A stretch of DNA of 64,000 bases from positions 29,715 to 93,714 of the forward strand of contig NZ_BMRE01000036.1 in assembly GCF_014648475.1 (NCBI RefSeq), in the 5' to 3' direction. This document shows, one piece after another, positions 52,648 to 61,249 of this stretch. Position numbers and translations under genes: made by a program. Below the pieces are notes generated by a model. The model had not been told where the DNA came from. It saw only the letters and a program-made list of their open reading frames with translations, and ran no database searches. This DNA is from Lentzea flava (lineage in GTDB: Bacteria > Actinomycetota > Actinomycetes > Mycobacteriales > Pseudonocardiaceae). The stretch's first letter is position 1; each line of letters begins with the position of its first letter.

Positions 52648-54915
52648 GTGGTCGAACTCAACCGGCGCACGCTCATCGGAGGCGCGTTGGCCGGGGTAGC
52701 GGGCAGTGCGCTGCTCCCGTCCAGCGCGTCGGCCGGTGAGGGCTTCAACTGGAAAGACTTCATCGGGTCATCGGATCTCATCTGGAAGAAGATGCCCACG
52801 ACCTGGTTCGAAGGGCCTTACCTCGGCAACGGGTTCCTCGGCTCCGGCATCTACGCCGAACCGGGCGCCAACGCCGTCAGGTTCAACGTCCAGCACTCCC
52901 AGGTGCAGGACCACCGGCCGGAGTTCGGCGCGCTGTTCGGCCTGGCGCGGCTGCCCATCGGCTACTTCACGCTCGAACCCGTCGGCGCGATCACCGCCGT
53001 CGACTGGCGGCTCGACCTGTGGAACGCCGAGCTGACCGGCACGATCACCACCGCCGCCGGCAGCCTCAGGTTGCGCGCGTTCATCCACACCGAGCGCGAC
53101 CTCTACGCGATCGACGTGCAGGCGAGCGAGGGCGAGCGGGCGTTCAAGTGGGTCTTCCACCCGCTCAAGGCGATCAGCCCGCGCACCGACCCGAAGTGGA
53201 ACAGGCCCGCGCCGGCGGGTTTCACGGACAACCCGCCGGTGCAGCTCACCAGCGCTGGTGACGTGCAGCTCGCCGTACAGCCGTTGAACGCGGGCGGCGA
53301 GCACGTGACGGCGTGGCGCGAGGTCACCCGCGGGACCCGGCGCACGCTCTTCACCAGCGTCGCGTGGTCGCACCCGCAGAAGACCGCTGTGCGCAGGGCG
53401 ATCGGCAACGTCCGGTGCGGCTCGATCGAGGGTCTCGCCGTCGGCCACCGGCTGTGGTGGCACGACTTCTACCGCAAGAGCTTCCTGTCCATTCCGGACA
53501 AGCGACTGCAGGCGTTCTACTGGATCCAGCTCTACAAGTTCGCCTCCGCCGCGCGGAAGGAGGCGCCGGCGATCGCGACGTGCGGTCCGTGGCTCGAGAA
53601 CACGCCGTGGCCCAACACGTGGTGGAACCTCAACGTGCAGCTGGAGTACTGGCTGATCCACGGCTCCAACCACGTCGACTTCGACGCCGTCACGTACTCC
53701 GTCGACCGGTACCGCGACGCGCTCGTCGAGCAGGTCCCCGCCGAGTACCGGCACGACTCCGCCGGCATCCCGCGCACCACCGACACCGTGCTCAACAACG
53801 GCGCGGGCATCGGCAACTCCGGTTACGGCGTCGGCATTCCCGGCAAGGACGTGCCGACGCCCGAGGTCGGCAACCTGACCTGGACGCTGCACAACGTCTG
53901 GCTCACCTACCGGCACACCATGGACGACCGTGTTCTGCGCAACGTGCTGTTCCCGTTGCTGCGCAGAGCCATCAACTACTACTTCCACTTCCTGACCAAG
54001 GGCTCGGACGGCAAGTGGCACCTGCCGATCACGTTCTCGCCCGAGTACGGCGTCAACGCGCCGGACTGCAACTACGACCTCGCGCTCATCCGGTGGGGCT
54101 GCCTGACGTTGCTCGAGTCCGCGAAGTCGTTGCGCGTCAACGATCCGCTGATCCCGAAGTGGCAGGACACGCTCGCGAACCTCACGCCGTACCCGGTGGA
54201 CGCCAACGGGTACATGATCGGCGCGGGGGTGCCGTTCGCGAAGTCGCACCGGCACTACTCGCACCTGCTGCAGATCTACCCGCTGTACGAGGTGACGTGG
54301 GAGGACCCGGCCAAGCGCCGGCTGATCGAGACCTCGCTGAACCACTGGATCAGCTTCGAGGGGGCCTTGCAGGGCTACACGTTCACGGGCGCGGCGTCGA
54401 TCAGCGCGCAGATGTTGCGCGGCGACAAGGCGGACTTCTACCTCGGTGAGCTGATGCGCCGGTACATCAAGCCGAACACGATGTACCAGGAGTCCGGTCC
54501 TGTCATCGAAACGCCGCTCTCGGCGGTGCAGTCGATGTACGACATGCTGTGCCAGAGCTGGGGCGGCGTGATCCGGGTCTTCCCCGCGGTGCCGTGGCCG
54601 GAGATCTCGCTCGACAACTTCCGGACGCAGGGCGCGTTCCTGCTCAGCGCCTCACGGCAGAGGGGCGCGACGCGGTGGATCAAGCTGCGCAGCGAGGCCG
54701 GTGCGCCCTGTGTCGTCCGGACGGACATCAAGGAACCGGTCGTGCGTGATCGATCGGGCCGGCCGAAGCGCTTTTCGGTGCTGCCCAACGGAGATCTGCG
54801 CATCGAGCTGCGGCGCGGTGAGGAAGCGATCATCCACCGCGACGGCGACCGGCCGGAGCTGAAGGTCGGCCCGGTGATCGGTGCTCCCGCACCGGCATGG
54901 GGTCTACCGGCTTGA
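52648..54915 (+). CDS. Secreted GH95-like glycoside hydrolase (Tat substrate)
   Basis: A 755-residue enzyme. A Tat signal with twin Arg in LNRRTLIGGAL is at about 4-14, cleaved near ASA. The domain order is a GH95-type N-terminal beta domain (PYLGNGFLGSGIYAEPGANAV), then an (alpha/alpha)6 barrel with TWWNLNVQLEYWLIHGSNH and LPITFSPEYG, and a C-terminal beta part. GH95 enzymes are inverting alpha-L-fucosidases or galactosidases. The start GTG 52648 has GAGGTG seven bases upstream; GTG 52633 is possible. Its end overlaps the next convergent gene by 12 bases. Confidence 0.85.
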   Translation: MVELNRRTLIGGALAGVAGSALLPSSASAGEGFNWKDFIGSSDLIWKKMPTTWFEGPYLGNGFLGSGIYAEPGANAVRFNVQHSQVQDHRPEFGALFGLARLPIGYFTLEPVGAITAVDWRLDLWNAELTGTITTAAGSLRLRAFIHTERDLYAIDVQASEGERAFKWVFHPLKAISPRTDPKWNRPAPAGFTDNPPVQLTSAGDVQLAVQPLNAGGEHVTAWREVTRGTRRTLFTSVAWSHPQKTAVRRAIGNVRCGSIEGLAVGHRLWWHDFYRKSFLSIPDKRLQAFYWIQLYKFASAARKEAPAIATCGPWLENTPWPNTWWNLNVQLEYWLIHGSNHVDFDAVTYSVDRYRDALVEQVPAEYRHDSAGIPRTTDTVLNNGAGIGNSGYGVGIPGKDVPTPEVGNLTWTLHNVWLTYRHTMDDRVLRNVLFPLLRRAINYYFHFLTKGSDGKWHLPITFSPEYGVNAPDCNYDLALIRWGCLTLLESAKSLRVNDPLIPKWQDTLANLTPYPVDANGYMIGAGVPFAKSHRHYSHLLQIYPLYEVTWEDPAKRRLIETSLNHWISFEGALQGYTFTGAASISAQMLRGDKADFYLGELMRRYIKPNTMYQESGPVIETPLSAVQSMYDMLCQSWGGVIRVFPAVPWPEISLDNFRTQGAFLLSASRQRGATRWIKLRSEAGAPCVVRTDIKEPVVRDRSGRPKRFSVLPNGDLRIELRRGEEAIIHRDGDRPELKVGPVIGAPAPAWGLPA

Positions 54916-55755
54916 TGTGACCCAGCGGACGACGCCGTCGTGGTCGACGAGCACGAGTGCACCCGTCTCGTCGAACCGCGCGTCGTCGACGCCGGTCTCC
55001 TTCGTGAGAACCTTGCCGGCCAACGCGTACGTCGTGGCGGTACCCCCTGAGACGACCGCCACGGCGTCGCCACCGGCATCGGCGCGCACCCGTGCTTCCG
55101 CGCCGAACTCCGCGGTCCAGAGCTTGGTGCCGTCCCCGGTCACGGCGACGACCCTGGCGGTCGTCCGCCCGTCGCTGATGCCGTTCAGCGCGATCACCGC
55201 GCCGTCCCGGTTGAAGGCGCACTCGCTGCCCGCGGTGAGCTCGGGGATCGGCGCGCGTGCCGCGTCACTGAGCAGCACGGGCCGCGGCGTCGCGATGATC
55301 ACGGCAGGCCGATCGCCCGCGGTGCAGCCGAACTCGTTGGCAGCGGACCACTTCTCGCCGGGTTCCCAGCCGGATGGCCCGCGCACGAACCTCTGCACCT
55401 CGACCCCGTCCTGTCGCGGGACCATGGCGAGTGCGGCGGCATCGTCGCTGGTGGGTTGCCACACCAGGGCTCCGGCGATCTGCGCCGTGTCGCGCAGGGC
55501 CGGGCATCGACCCTCACACGTGGCCATCGCCTCCGCGTTCGGCTTCTCCCACATGACCCGGCCTGAACGGTCGATCCCGCGCAGCGTTCGCGAACTGCCG
55601 CCCACCACGATCGCGCCGTGGGCGTCTGCGTCGAGCACGAACCAACCGTTGAGTCGCTTGCCGGCGTTGTCGTGTTGTTGTGGTGGTGTTGCGGCGCATC
55701 CGGCAAGGGCGGCGAGCGCGGCGGTGAACATCGCTGCGACGTGGCGGACGCGCAT
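54904..55755 (-). CDS. Lipoprotein with repeated beta-strand (PQQ/WD-like) pattern
   Basis: A 283-residue exported lipoprotein: lipobox LAGC with Cys at about 20. The rest shows a repeated pattern of short strands ending in G-x-V/L-x-W (GRVMWEKP, GTKLWTAEF, GVVRWVTS), as in a beta-propeller. No catalytic motif. Function unknown. ATG 55755. Confidence 0.75.
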   Translation of the reverse strand: MRVRHVAAMFTAALAALAGCAATPPQQHDNAGKRLNGWFVLDADAHGAIVVGGSSRTLRGIDRSGRVMWEKPNAEAMATCEGRCPALRDTAQIAGALVWQPTSDDAAALAMVPRQDGVEVQRFVRGPSGWEPGEKWSAANEFGCTAGDRPAVIIATPRPVLLSDAARAPIPELTAGSECAFNRDGAVIALNGISDGRTTARVVAVTGDGTKLWTAEFGAEARVRADAGGDAVAVVSGGTATTYALAGKVLTKETGVDDARFDETGALVLVDHDGVVRWVTSSR

Positions 55756-55776
55756 CGGGGTCAACCTTCCTGAGTG

Positions 55777-55807
55777 ACCGGCTGCGGCGACGTTCGCCGC
55801 AGCCGGT
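55777..55807. terminator. Terminator between two minus-strand genes
   Basis: ACCGGCTGCGGCGA (55777-55790) pairs perfectly with 55794-55807 around CGT, 14 bases. It follows the secreted protein gene and precedes the lipoprotein gene. Confidence 0.8.
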
Positions 55808-55820
55808 GCGTGAGTGGAGG

Positions 55821-56249
55821 TCAGATCTTCCGAGTCACGGTGGAGCACTCCGGGTCGAACTGGAAGGGCTCGTCGAAGACCGCGCGGAACACCACCCACT
55901 CCGGATAGCCGCCGTAGGTGCGCGGGTTCGTGCCGGTCGGCTTGTTCCTCCAGGTGTTGGCGGGCAGCGCCGTGTCGGAGTCGCCGAAGATGGTCCGGTT
56001 GTCCTCCTTGATCGACCAGAAGACGTCGTTCTCCGAGCCGAGTTCGCCGCCGCTCACCTTGTACGACATGGACGTCCACACGTGGTACGCGCCGCTGTTC
56101 ACGTAGTACGCGGTCGCGTTGAGCGTGTGTCCGTCCGCGCTGCAGGTCGCGGACAAGCTGTCTGCCTGTGCGGCCACCGCGGTGGTGCCGATCGCCGCCA
56201 TCGCGATGCCGAGGGCGACGGCCGCCCGGCGGATGTTCATGGTTGCCAT
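55821..56249 (-). CDS. Small secreted protein of unknown function
   Basis: A 142-residue protein with a Sec signal (about 1-30, ending AQA) and a mature part with two Cys (SATCSADG and DPECSTV) that could form one disulfide joining both ends. The domain is probably beta-rich (LNATAYYVNSGAYHVWTSMSYKV). ATG 56249 follows AAGGGGTCC. Its position next to the kinase and its similar Cys/Trp-rich, beta style to the kinase ectodomain suggest extracellular partners, which is only a guess. Confidence 0.72.
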   Translation of the reverse strand: MATMNIRRAAVALGIAMAAIGTTAVAAQADSLSATCSADGHTLNATAYYVNSGAYHVWTSMSYKVSGGELGSENDVFWSIKEDNRTIFGDSDTALPANTWRNKPTGTNPRTYGGYPEWVVFRAVFDEPFQFDPECSTVTRKI

Positions 56250-56341
56250 GTGAAGGGACCCCTTGTGTCTGTGGAGCAACTGGTCTGGGCACAAGGTGAG
56301 ATGGCGGCAGCCGCACGTCTGTTAGTAACGGAACGATAACG

Positions 56342-57862
56342 TCATCGGAGGCGGGCGGTCTGGCCGCCGGCATGGCAGTCGGCCTCGGAGGGGTGCGGGC
56401 TTCGGCACACCTTCGCGCGGGCCAGGAAGGTGTGCCGGCTGTCCGAGCCGTCGATCTTCGGGCTCCAGCAGGTGGTCTGACCAGGTTTGATGAAGCCGCT
56501 GCCGCCGTCTTCGGTGTTCCAACAGGTGAACGTGCCGACGAACTTGCCGTCGGTCCAGAGGTCGAGGTAGGCGTTGGCCCAGGTGCCCTCGGGGAGTGGT
56601 GCGTGCAGCACCACGTAGGCCCAGTAGTTCTGGGCGCTGTCCAGGCAGAGCTGGACCGACCCGAGATCGGGTTCCGGTGGTGGCCGCTCCGCCACGTGAT
56701 TCGCGGACCGGTAGTCGCCGTTGCCTTGCGCGTGCAGGCAGTTGGGCAGCCTGGCACGCGCTTGCGCCGACGGGGTCTGGGACGGCGGTGGTGCGGGGAC
56801 GGCGTGGTCGCTCGACCGGCTGCGTTCGCTGGTTCCGCTGGTGGGCGGAATCTTCTTGTCCGCAAAGGGAATCGCGCTGGGATTTGGCGTCGGTGACGTG
56901 CTCGTGGATTCCGCGGCGGGAGTGGTTGCCCCCGCGACGATGACTGTCGTCTGGGCCGCGCGTGACTGCGGTGGCGGTGCCCATTTCCACGCCGCGAAGC
57001 CTGCCAGTGTGAGCACGCCGATCAACCCCGCCGCGAGTGTCGCGGAGGTTCGGAATCGTCGTCGTGGCAAGGGAACCAGCGTGGGGGTGAGCAAGCCGTC
57101 GAGCGCCGCGGCGAAGGCGGCGGCGGTCGGCCACCGGTTTTCCGGGTTCGGTGCCAGTGCCCGCAGCAGGACCGCGTCCGTGCCCTCTGGCAGATCGGGG
57201 CGCAGGTCGCTGGGCGGCGCGGGCGGACGGCTCGGGGCGCGGCCGGTCAGCGCGTGGTAGATCGTGGCGCCCGCGCCGTACACGTCGGCTCGCTCGTCGA
57301 GCACGTGTTCCGGGTCGTCCTGTTCGGGAGCCATGTAGCCGGCGGTGCCGACCGGCAGCGTGAACCGCGAGCCCTGCGCGAGCTCGCGCGCGAGGCCCAG
57401 GTCTGCGACGAGCAGCGACGGGTCGCCGGAGCCGGTGCGGAACAGCACGTTGGACGGTTTGACGTCCCGGTGCAGCACGCCGGCGGTGTGCAGGTCCGCA
57501 ACGCCCAGCGCGAGCTCGACGCCGTACCGCAGGGCCTGCTCGACCGGGAGCGGGCCGCCCTCGAGCCGGTCGGCGAGGCTGCCGCCGTCGGCGTAGGTCA
57601 TCACGAAGTACGGGCGGCCATCAGGCAGCTCGTCGATGTCGAACACCTCGACGACGCGGTGCGACCGGGTGCGGCGCAGCACTCGCGCCTCCTGCTCGAA
57701 GCGCTGCCGCACGTCGAGGCGCTCCGCCCAGTTCTCGGCGAGGACCTTGATCGCCACCCGGTCGTGCAGCCGTTCGTCCTCTGCGAGCCAGACGGCGGCG
57801 AACGCACCCGTCCCGAGTAGAGCTTGCACGGGATAGCGACCGATCTTCGAAGGCCTTCGCAC
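56342..57862 (-). CDS. Membrane serine/threonine protein kinase (PknB class)
   Basis: A 506-residue receptor kinase. The kinase domain (about 8-270) has LGTGAFAAVWLAEDE, VAIKVL (Lys), HRDVKPSNVLF and DLGLAR (DLG for DFG), and GTAGYMAPEQ. A transmembrane helix is at about 283-303. A Pro/Ser/Thr-rich stalk leads to a C-terminal ~150-residue extracellular domain with six Cys (LPNCLHAQGNG, LCLDSAQNYWAY, FTCWNTEDG, TTCWSPKIDG, KVCRSP, ADCHAGG). GTG 57862 is used. It is divergent from an ECF sigma factor gene by 43 bases. Confidence 0.9.
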   Translation of the reverse strand: MRRPSKIGRYPVQALLGTGAFAAVWLAEDERLHDRVAIKVLAENWAERLDVRQRFEQEARVLRRTRSHRVVEVFDIDELPDGRPYFVMTYADGGSLADRLEGGPLPVEQALRYGVELALGVADLHTAGVLHRDVKPSNVLFRTGSGDPSLLVADLGLARELAQGSRFTLPVGTAGYMAPEQDDPEHVLDERADVYGAGATIYHALTGRAPSRPPAPPSDLRPDLPEGTDAVLLRALAPNPENRWPTAAAFAAALDGLLTPTLVPLPRRRFRTSATLAAGLIGVLTLAGFAAWKWAPPPQSRAAQTTVIVAGATTPAAESTSTSPTPNPSAIPFADKKIPPTSGTSERSRSSDHAVPAPPPSQTPSAQARARLPNCLHAQGNGDYRSANHVAERPPPEPDLGSVQLCLDSAQNYWAYVVLHAPLPEGTWANAYLDLWTDGKFVGTFTCWNTEDGGSGFIKPGQTTCWSPKIDGSDSRHTFLARAKVCRSPHPSEADCHAGGQTARLR

Positions 57863-57905
57863 GTGCCTATGATGGCGGAACAGCGTTGGTGCGAATGGGG
57901 GGTTT

Positions 57906-58460
57906 GTGATCCCGGTCGATGCGGACGACCTTGCCGCGCGGGCGGCGGCGGGAGACGGGCAGGCCCTCGACGAGTTGCTGCGTCTGATCCAACCGTCGGT
58001 GCTGCGCCGCTGCGGGATGATGCTGGCCTTCCGCGCGGACGCCGAGGAAGCCTGCCAGGACGCGTTGTTGCAGGTCGCCCGCTCGGTGCACACCTTCGAA
58101 GGGCGGTCGGCGTTCACGACCTGGCTGCACGTCGTCGTGTCGAACTGCGTGCGGGAGACCTACCGATCGCTGCGCAGGCGGGCGGTTGATGCCACACCCG
58201 CCGAGGTGCTCGCGGGACGGCCGGACCCGCGCACCACGAGCGTGATCGCGGGGGCGCGCATCGACGTGCTGGACGCGGTGGAACGACTGGAGCAGCACAA
58301 CCCGGATCTGGCCGCGGCGTTCGTGCTGCGCGACTTCGCCGATCTCGAGTACAACGAGGTCGCCGAACGGCTGGGTGTGTCCGTGAGCACCGCTCGGTTC
58401 CGGATCCACGAGGCGCGCAAGTTCGTGCGCGAACGCCTCACCGACAGCGCGACTCGTTAG
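57906..58460 (+). CDS. ECF RNA polymerase sigma factor linked to a Ser/Thr kinase
   Basis: A 184-residue sigma factor. Region 2 (about 20-85) has FRADAEEACQDALLQVARSVHTF and TWLHVVVSNCVRE; region 4 (about 125-175) has AAFVLRDFADLEYNEVAERLGVS and TARFRIHEARKFV. GTG start with GGGGGG six bases upstream. No anti-sigma gene is present; the divergent kinase may control it by phosphorylation, as known for several ECF groups. Confidence 0.9.
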   Translation: MIPVDADDLAARAAAGDGQALDELLRLIQPSVLRRCGMMLAFRADAEEACQDALLQVARSVHTFEGRSAFTTWLHVVVSNCVRETYRSLRRRAVDATPAEVLAGRPDPRTTSVIAGARIDVLDAVERLEQHNPDLAAAFVLRDFADLEYNEVAERLGVSVSTARFRIHEARKFVRERLTDSATR

Positions 58461-58496
58461 CAGGCAAGAGAAAACTCTGCCGGTGCGGAAACAAGG

Positions 58497-58535
58497 CCGG
58501 TGTCCCGCCGCGACGGCGGTGCGGCGGGACACCGG
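58497..58535. terminator. Bidirectional terminator
   Basis: A perfect 15-base stem (58497-58511 with 58521-58535, arm CCGGTGTCCCGCCGC) and a nine-base loop. It separates the sigma factor gene from the convergent inhibitor gene. Confidence 0.85.
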
Positions 58536-58546
58536 AGATCGCGGTC

Positions 58547-58927
58547 TCAGAAGTCGAACACCTTGCCGGTGAACGCCCGCAGAACGCACGGGTTCGAGTA
58601 CACCTGCTGGAAGTCGACCTTCTTGTTGCGCCACTTGCCGCGCAACGTCGCCTTGGTGGCGTTCAGCTCCATCGTGCAGATCGCGCCGGAGTCCTCCAGC
58701 CTGCGGAAGTCGCCCTCCACGGGGATGAGCTGGTCGCACGCCTCCTTGGCGTGCTTGTGGAGCCCGCCGGCGGGCTCGCAGGTGAGCTGCGTGGTGCTGA
58801 GGCTGCCCATCTCCGGCCGCACCGACAGCACCAGGCCGGATGCGGGGAGGGGCGCTGCCTGTGCGGTCGTGGGGACGATCGGGGCGGCGAGCGCGAGGCA
58901 GGCAAACAGAAGTCGGGTCCTTGCCAT
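58547..58927 (-). CDS. Secreted SSI-family subtilisin inhibitor
   Basis: A 126-residue precursor with a signal peptide to about 25. The mature domain matches the Streptomyces subtilisin inhibitor: LVLSV, LTCEPAGGLHKHAKEAC, a second disulfide CTMEL to NPC, and a C-terminal TGKVFDF. By position after Cys (CTM-E) the reactive P1 residue is Met and P1' is Glu. Such inhibitors dimerise and block subtilisin-like proteases outside the cell. ATG 58927. Confidence 0.9.
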   Translation of the reverse strand: MARTRLLFACLALAAPIVPTTAQAAPLPASGLVLSVRPEMGSLSTTQLTCEPAGGLHKHAKEACDQLIPVEGDFRRLEDSGAICTMELNATKATLRGKWRNKKVDFQQVYSNPCVLRAFTGKVFDF

Positions 58928-59014
58928 GCCACCACTGTGGCGCGGCAAGGACCCCGATCTCCAATCAACTCAGCGGTAACACCGGATCGTGTAAACCGCC
59001 GCGACTGCGTGCAA

Positions 59015-59884
59015 CTAGACGCCCGCGAACTCCGTCCCGGTGAGCGCTGCCGCCACCTGCTCACCGACCGCTGCCATGCCACTGGCATTCGGGTGAACCG
59101 GGAACGCGAGGCGGGTCGGGATGAGGCCCTCGACCCACTTGTCCCACGGCGCCGCGCACACGTCGCGGCCGAGGCTGATGTCGTACGGGTTGACCCAGCC
59201 GGCGCCCGCTGCCTTCGCCTGCGCGCCGAGCATGCCGTTGAGCAGCTGCTGCGTGGCGTCGAGGTACGGCACGTCGCCGCTCGCGATGGGCACGACAGGC
59301 CAGCACCCTCCCGACGGCGGCAGGATGCGCAGGTAGCCGACGACCACGATCCTGGCCTTCGGCGAACGCTGCTTGATGGCTTGCAGGACGTTCGCGACCT
59401 TCGGTGCGGTGGCGTCGATGCGCTGGGCCAGCTCGTCGCCGTAGAACGCCTTGCAGGGCGCGCCGTGCGGGTCGAGCAGGCCGCGGCTCGCGCAGTTCTG
59501 GATGATCTCGCCGAACCCGATGTCGTTGCCTCCGATGGAGACCGTGACGAGATCGGTGTCGGGCCTGAGAGCGGACAGCTGCGGCACCGGCTGGCCGGGG
59601 AAGCCGCTCTGCACGCCGGCCATGTCCTTGGTCTGGGCGCCGCCGCACGAGATGTCCGTGAAGCTGGCGATGCCGAGCTCGCGGGCGAGGACCGACGGGT
59701 AGTTCCGCGTCGACTTGAAACAGCTCAGCGGGTCGAGCCGCTGCAGGGGGATGAACGGTCCGGAGACGAACGAGTCTCCGAGCGAGACGTAGTTCCGGTA
59801 CGTCGGAGCCGCGCTGGCGGTCGGGACCAGAATCGCCGCTATCAGGGCGGTGAGCAGGGATACAACAGTCACTCGGCGCGTCAT
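59015..59884 (-). CDS. Secreted SGNH-family esterase/lipase
   Basis: A 289-residue protein with a signal peptide (about 1-25, ending ASA). Block I is YVSLGDSFVSGP (Ser), block III SIGGNDIGF and block V HPNASG (His), as in Streptomyces GDSL lipases. Six Cys (DPLSCFKS, DISCGGA, QNCASRG, APCKAF, GGCWPV, DVCAAP) would give three disulfides. It hydrolyses esters outside the cell; chain-length preference unknown. ATG 59884 after GAGGTAGC. Confidence 0.9.
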   Translation of the reverse strand: MTRRVTVVSLLTALIAAILVPTASAAPTYRNYVSLGDSFVSGPFIPLQRLDPLSCFKSTRNYPSVLARELGIASFTDISCGGAQTKDMAGVQSGFPGQPVPQLSALRPDTDLVTVSIGGNDIGFGEIIQNCASRGLLDPHGAPCKAFYGDELAQRIDATAPKVANVLQAIKQRSPKARIVVVGYLRILPPSGGCWPVVPIASGDVPYLDATQQLLNGMLGAQAKAAGAGWVNPYDISLGRDVCAAPWDKWVEGLIPTRLAFPVHPNASGMAAVGEQVAAALTGTEFAGV

Positions 59885-59971
59885 TGCTACCTCGTTACTG
59901 ATGAGTAGGAACGTAGGACGAAGGGTGACCGGACCATTGCGCAGTGTCAATCCCTCGACCAGGCTGGAACG

Positions 59972-61249
59972 ATGACGGGGGTACGCAAAGTAGCTGTGGC
60001 ATCCGCAGTCGGTAACACGATCGAGTTGTACGACTTCCTGCTCTACGGCACGGCGTCGGCGCTCGTGTTCAACAAGATCTTCTTCCCGCAGTTCGACAGC
60101 CGCGTCGGCGTGCTGCTGGCGTTCGCCACGTTCGGCGCGGGTTTCGTGGCCCGCCCGCTCGGCGGCGCGGTCATCGGACACCTCGGTGACCGGCTCGGGC
60201 GCCGCGCGATGCTCGTGATCACCCTGTCGATGACGGGGCTGGCCACGGCGTTGATCGGCGTGCTGCCGTCGTACGCCTCGATCGGCATCGCGGCACCGGC
60301 ACTGCTGGTGTTGCTGCGGATCGTGCAGGGCTTCTTCATGGGCGGCGAACAGGGCGGCGCGTCGCTGATGGCCGTCGAGCACGCGCCGTCGGGACGCTGG
60401 GGCTGGTACGGCAGCTGGGTGTTCATCGGGTCGCCGGTCGGCCTGGTGCTCGCGAACCTCGCGATGTACCTGTCGTCGCGGGTGTCCGGCCCCGGCTTCC
60501 TGACGTGGGGCTGGCGGCTGCCGTTCCTGTTTTCGATCGTGCTGGTCGGCATCGGCCTCTACATCAGGTTGCGCGTCACCGAGAGCCCGCGGTTCGAGCG
60601 GGCCGAGAAAGCGCGGCTGCCGCTCGCCGAGGTCGTGCGCACGCAGTGGCGCGTGCTGCTGCTCGGCGCGGGCGTGAACCTCGGCTTCCAGATCTTCATC
60701 TTCGTGTTGTCGGTGTTCACCATCAACTACGGCCGCACGGCTCTGCGGATGTCCCCGGACGATCTCCTGGTGGCGCAGGTCGTCGGCGGGCTCGCGCAGG
60801 TGATCTCCCTGCCGGTGTTCGCCTGGCTGTCGGACCGGGTCGGGCGGTTGCCGGTGATGTTCGGCGGTGCGGTGTTCCAGGCGGCGTTCGCGTTCCCGAT
60901 GTTCTGGCTGATGGACGCGCGGTGGTTCACCACGGCGATGGTGCTCGGCTTCATCGGCTCAGGCGCGTTGTTCGGGCCGATGGCCGCCTACTTCGCCGAG
61001 CTGTTCCGGACACGCGTGCGGTACAGCGGCGTGGCGGTGAGCTACCAGCTCGGCGCCGTGCTCGGGGGCGGCCTGGCACCGTTCGTCGCGACCTCGTTGC
61101 TGGGCTGGGGAACCTGGGCCGTCGCGCTCTACCTGGTGGCGGGCGCCGTGCTGTCCGGCGTGTGCCTGCTGGTGATCGGCTCAGCGCACGAGGCGGAGCC
61201 TGCGGGCAGCGAGCCCGACGCTCAGCCGCTGTCCCCAGCCGAGGCGTAG
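59972..61249 (+). CDS. MFS transporter of the metabolite:H+ symporter family
   Basis: A 425-residue, 12-helix transporter. The N-terminal VASAVGNTIELYDFLLYGTAS and the loop GDRLGRRAMLV are typical of the MHS family (ShiA/ProP/KgtP). Substrates are organic acids, betaine or shikimate; this one cannot be assigned. ATG 59972, close to and divergent from the esterase gene. The last 69 bases overlap the convergent NAD-kinase-like gene. Confidence 0.88.
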   Translation: MTGVRKVAVASAVGNTIELYDFLLYGTASALVFNKIFFPQFDSRVGVLLAFATFGAGFVARPLGGAVIGHLGDRLGRRAMLVITLSMTGLATALIGVLPSYASIGIAAPALLVLLRIVQGFFMGGEQGGASLMAVEHAPSGRWGWYGSWVFIGSPVGLVLANLAMYLSSRVSGPGFLTWGWRLPFLFSIVLVGIGLYIRLRVTESPRFERAEKARLPLAEVVRTQWRVLLLGAGVNLGFQIFIFVLSVFTINYGRTALRMSPDDLLVAQVVGGLAQVISLPVFAWLSDRVGRLPVMFGGAVFQAAFAFPMFWLMDARWFTTAMVLGFIGSGALFGPMAAYFAELFRTRVRYSGVAVSYQLGAVLGGGLAPFVATSLLGWGTWAVALYLVAGAVLSGVCLLVIGSAHEAEPAGSEPDAQPLSPAEA

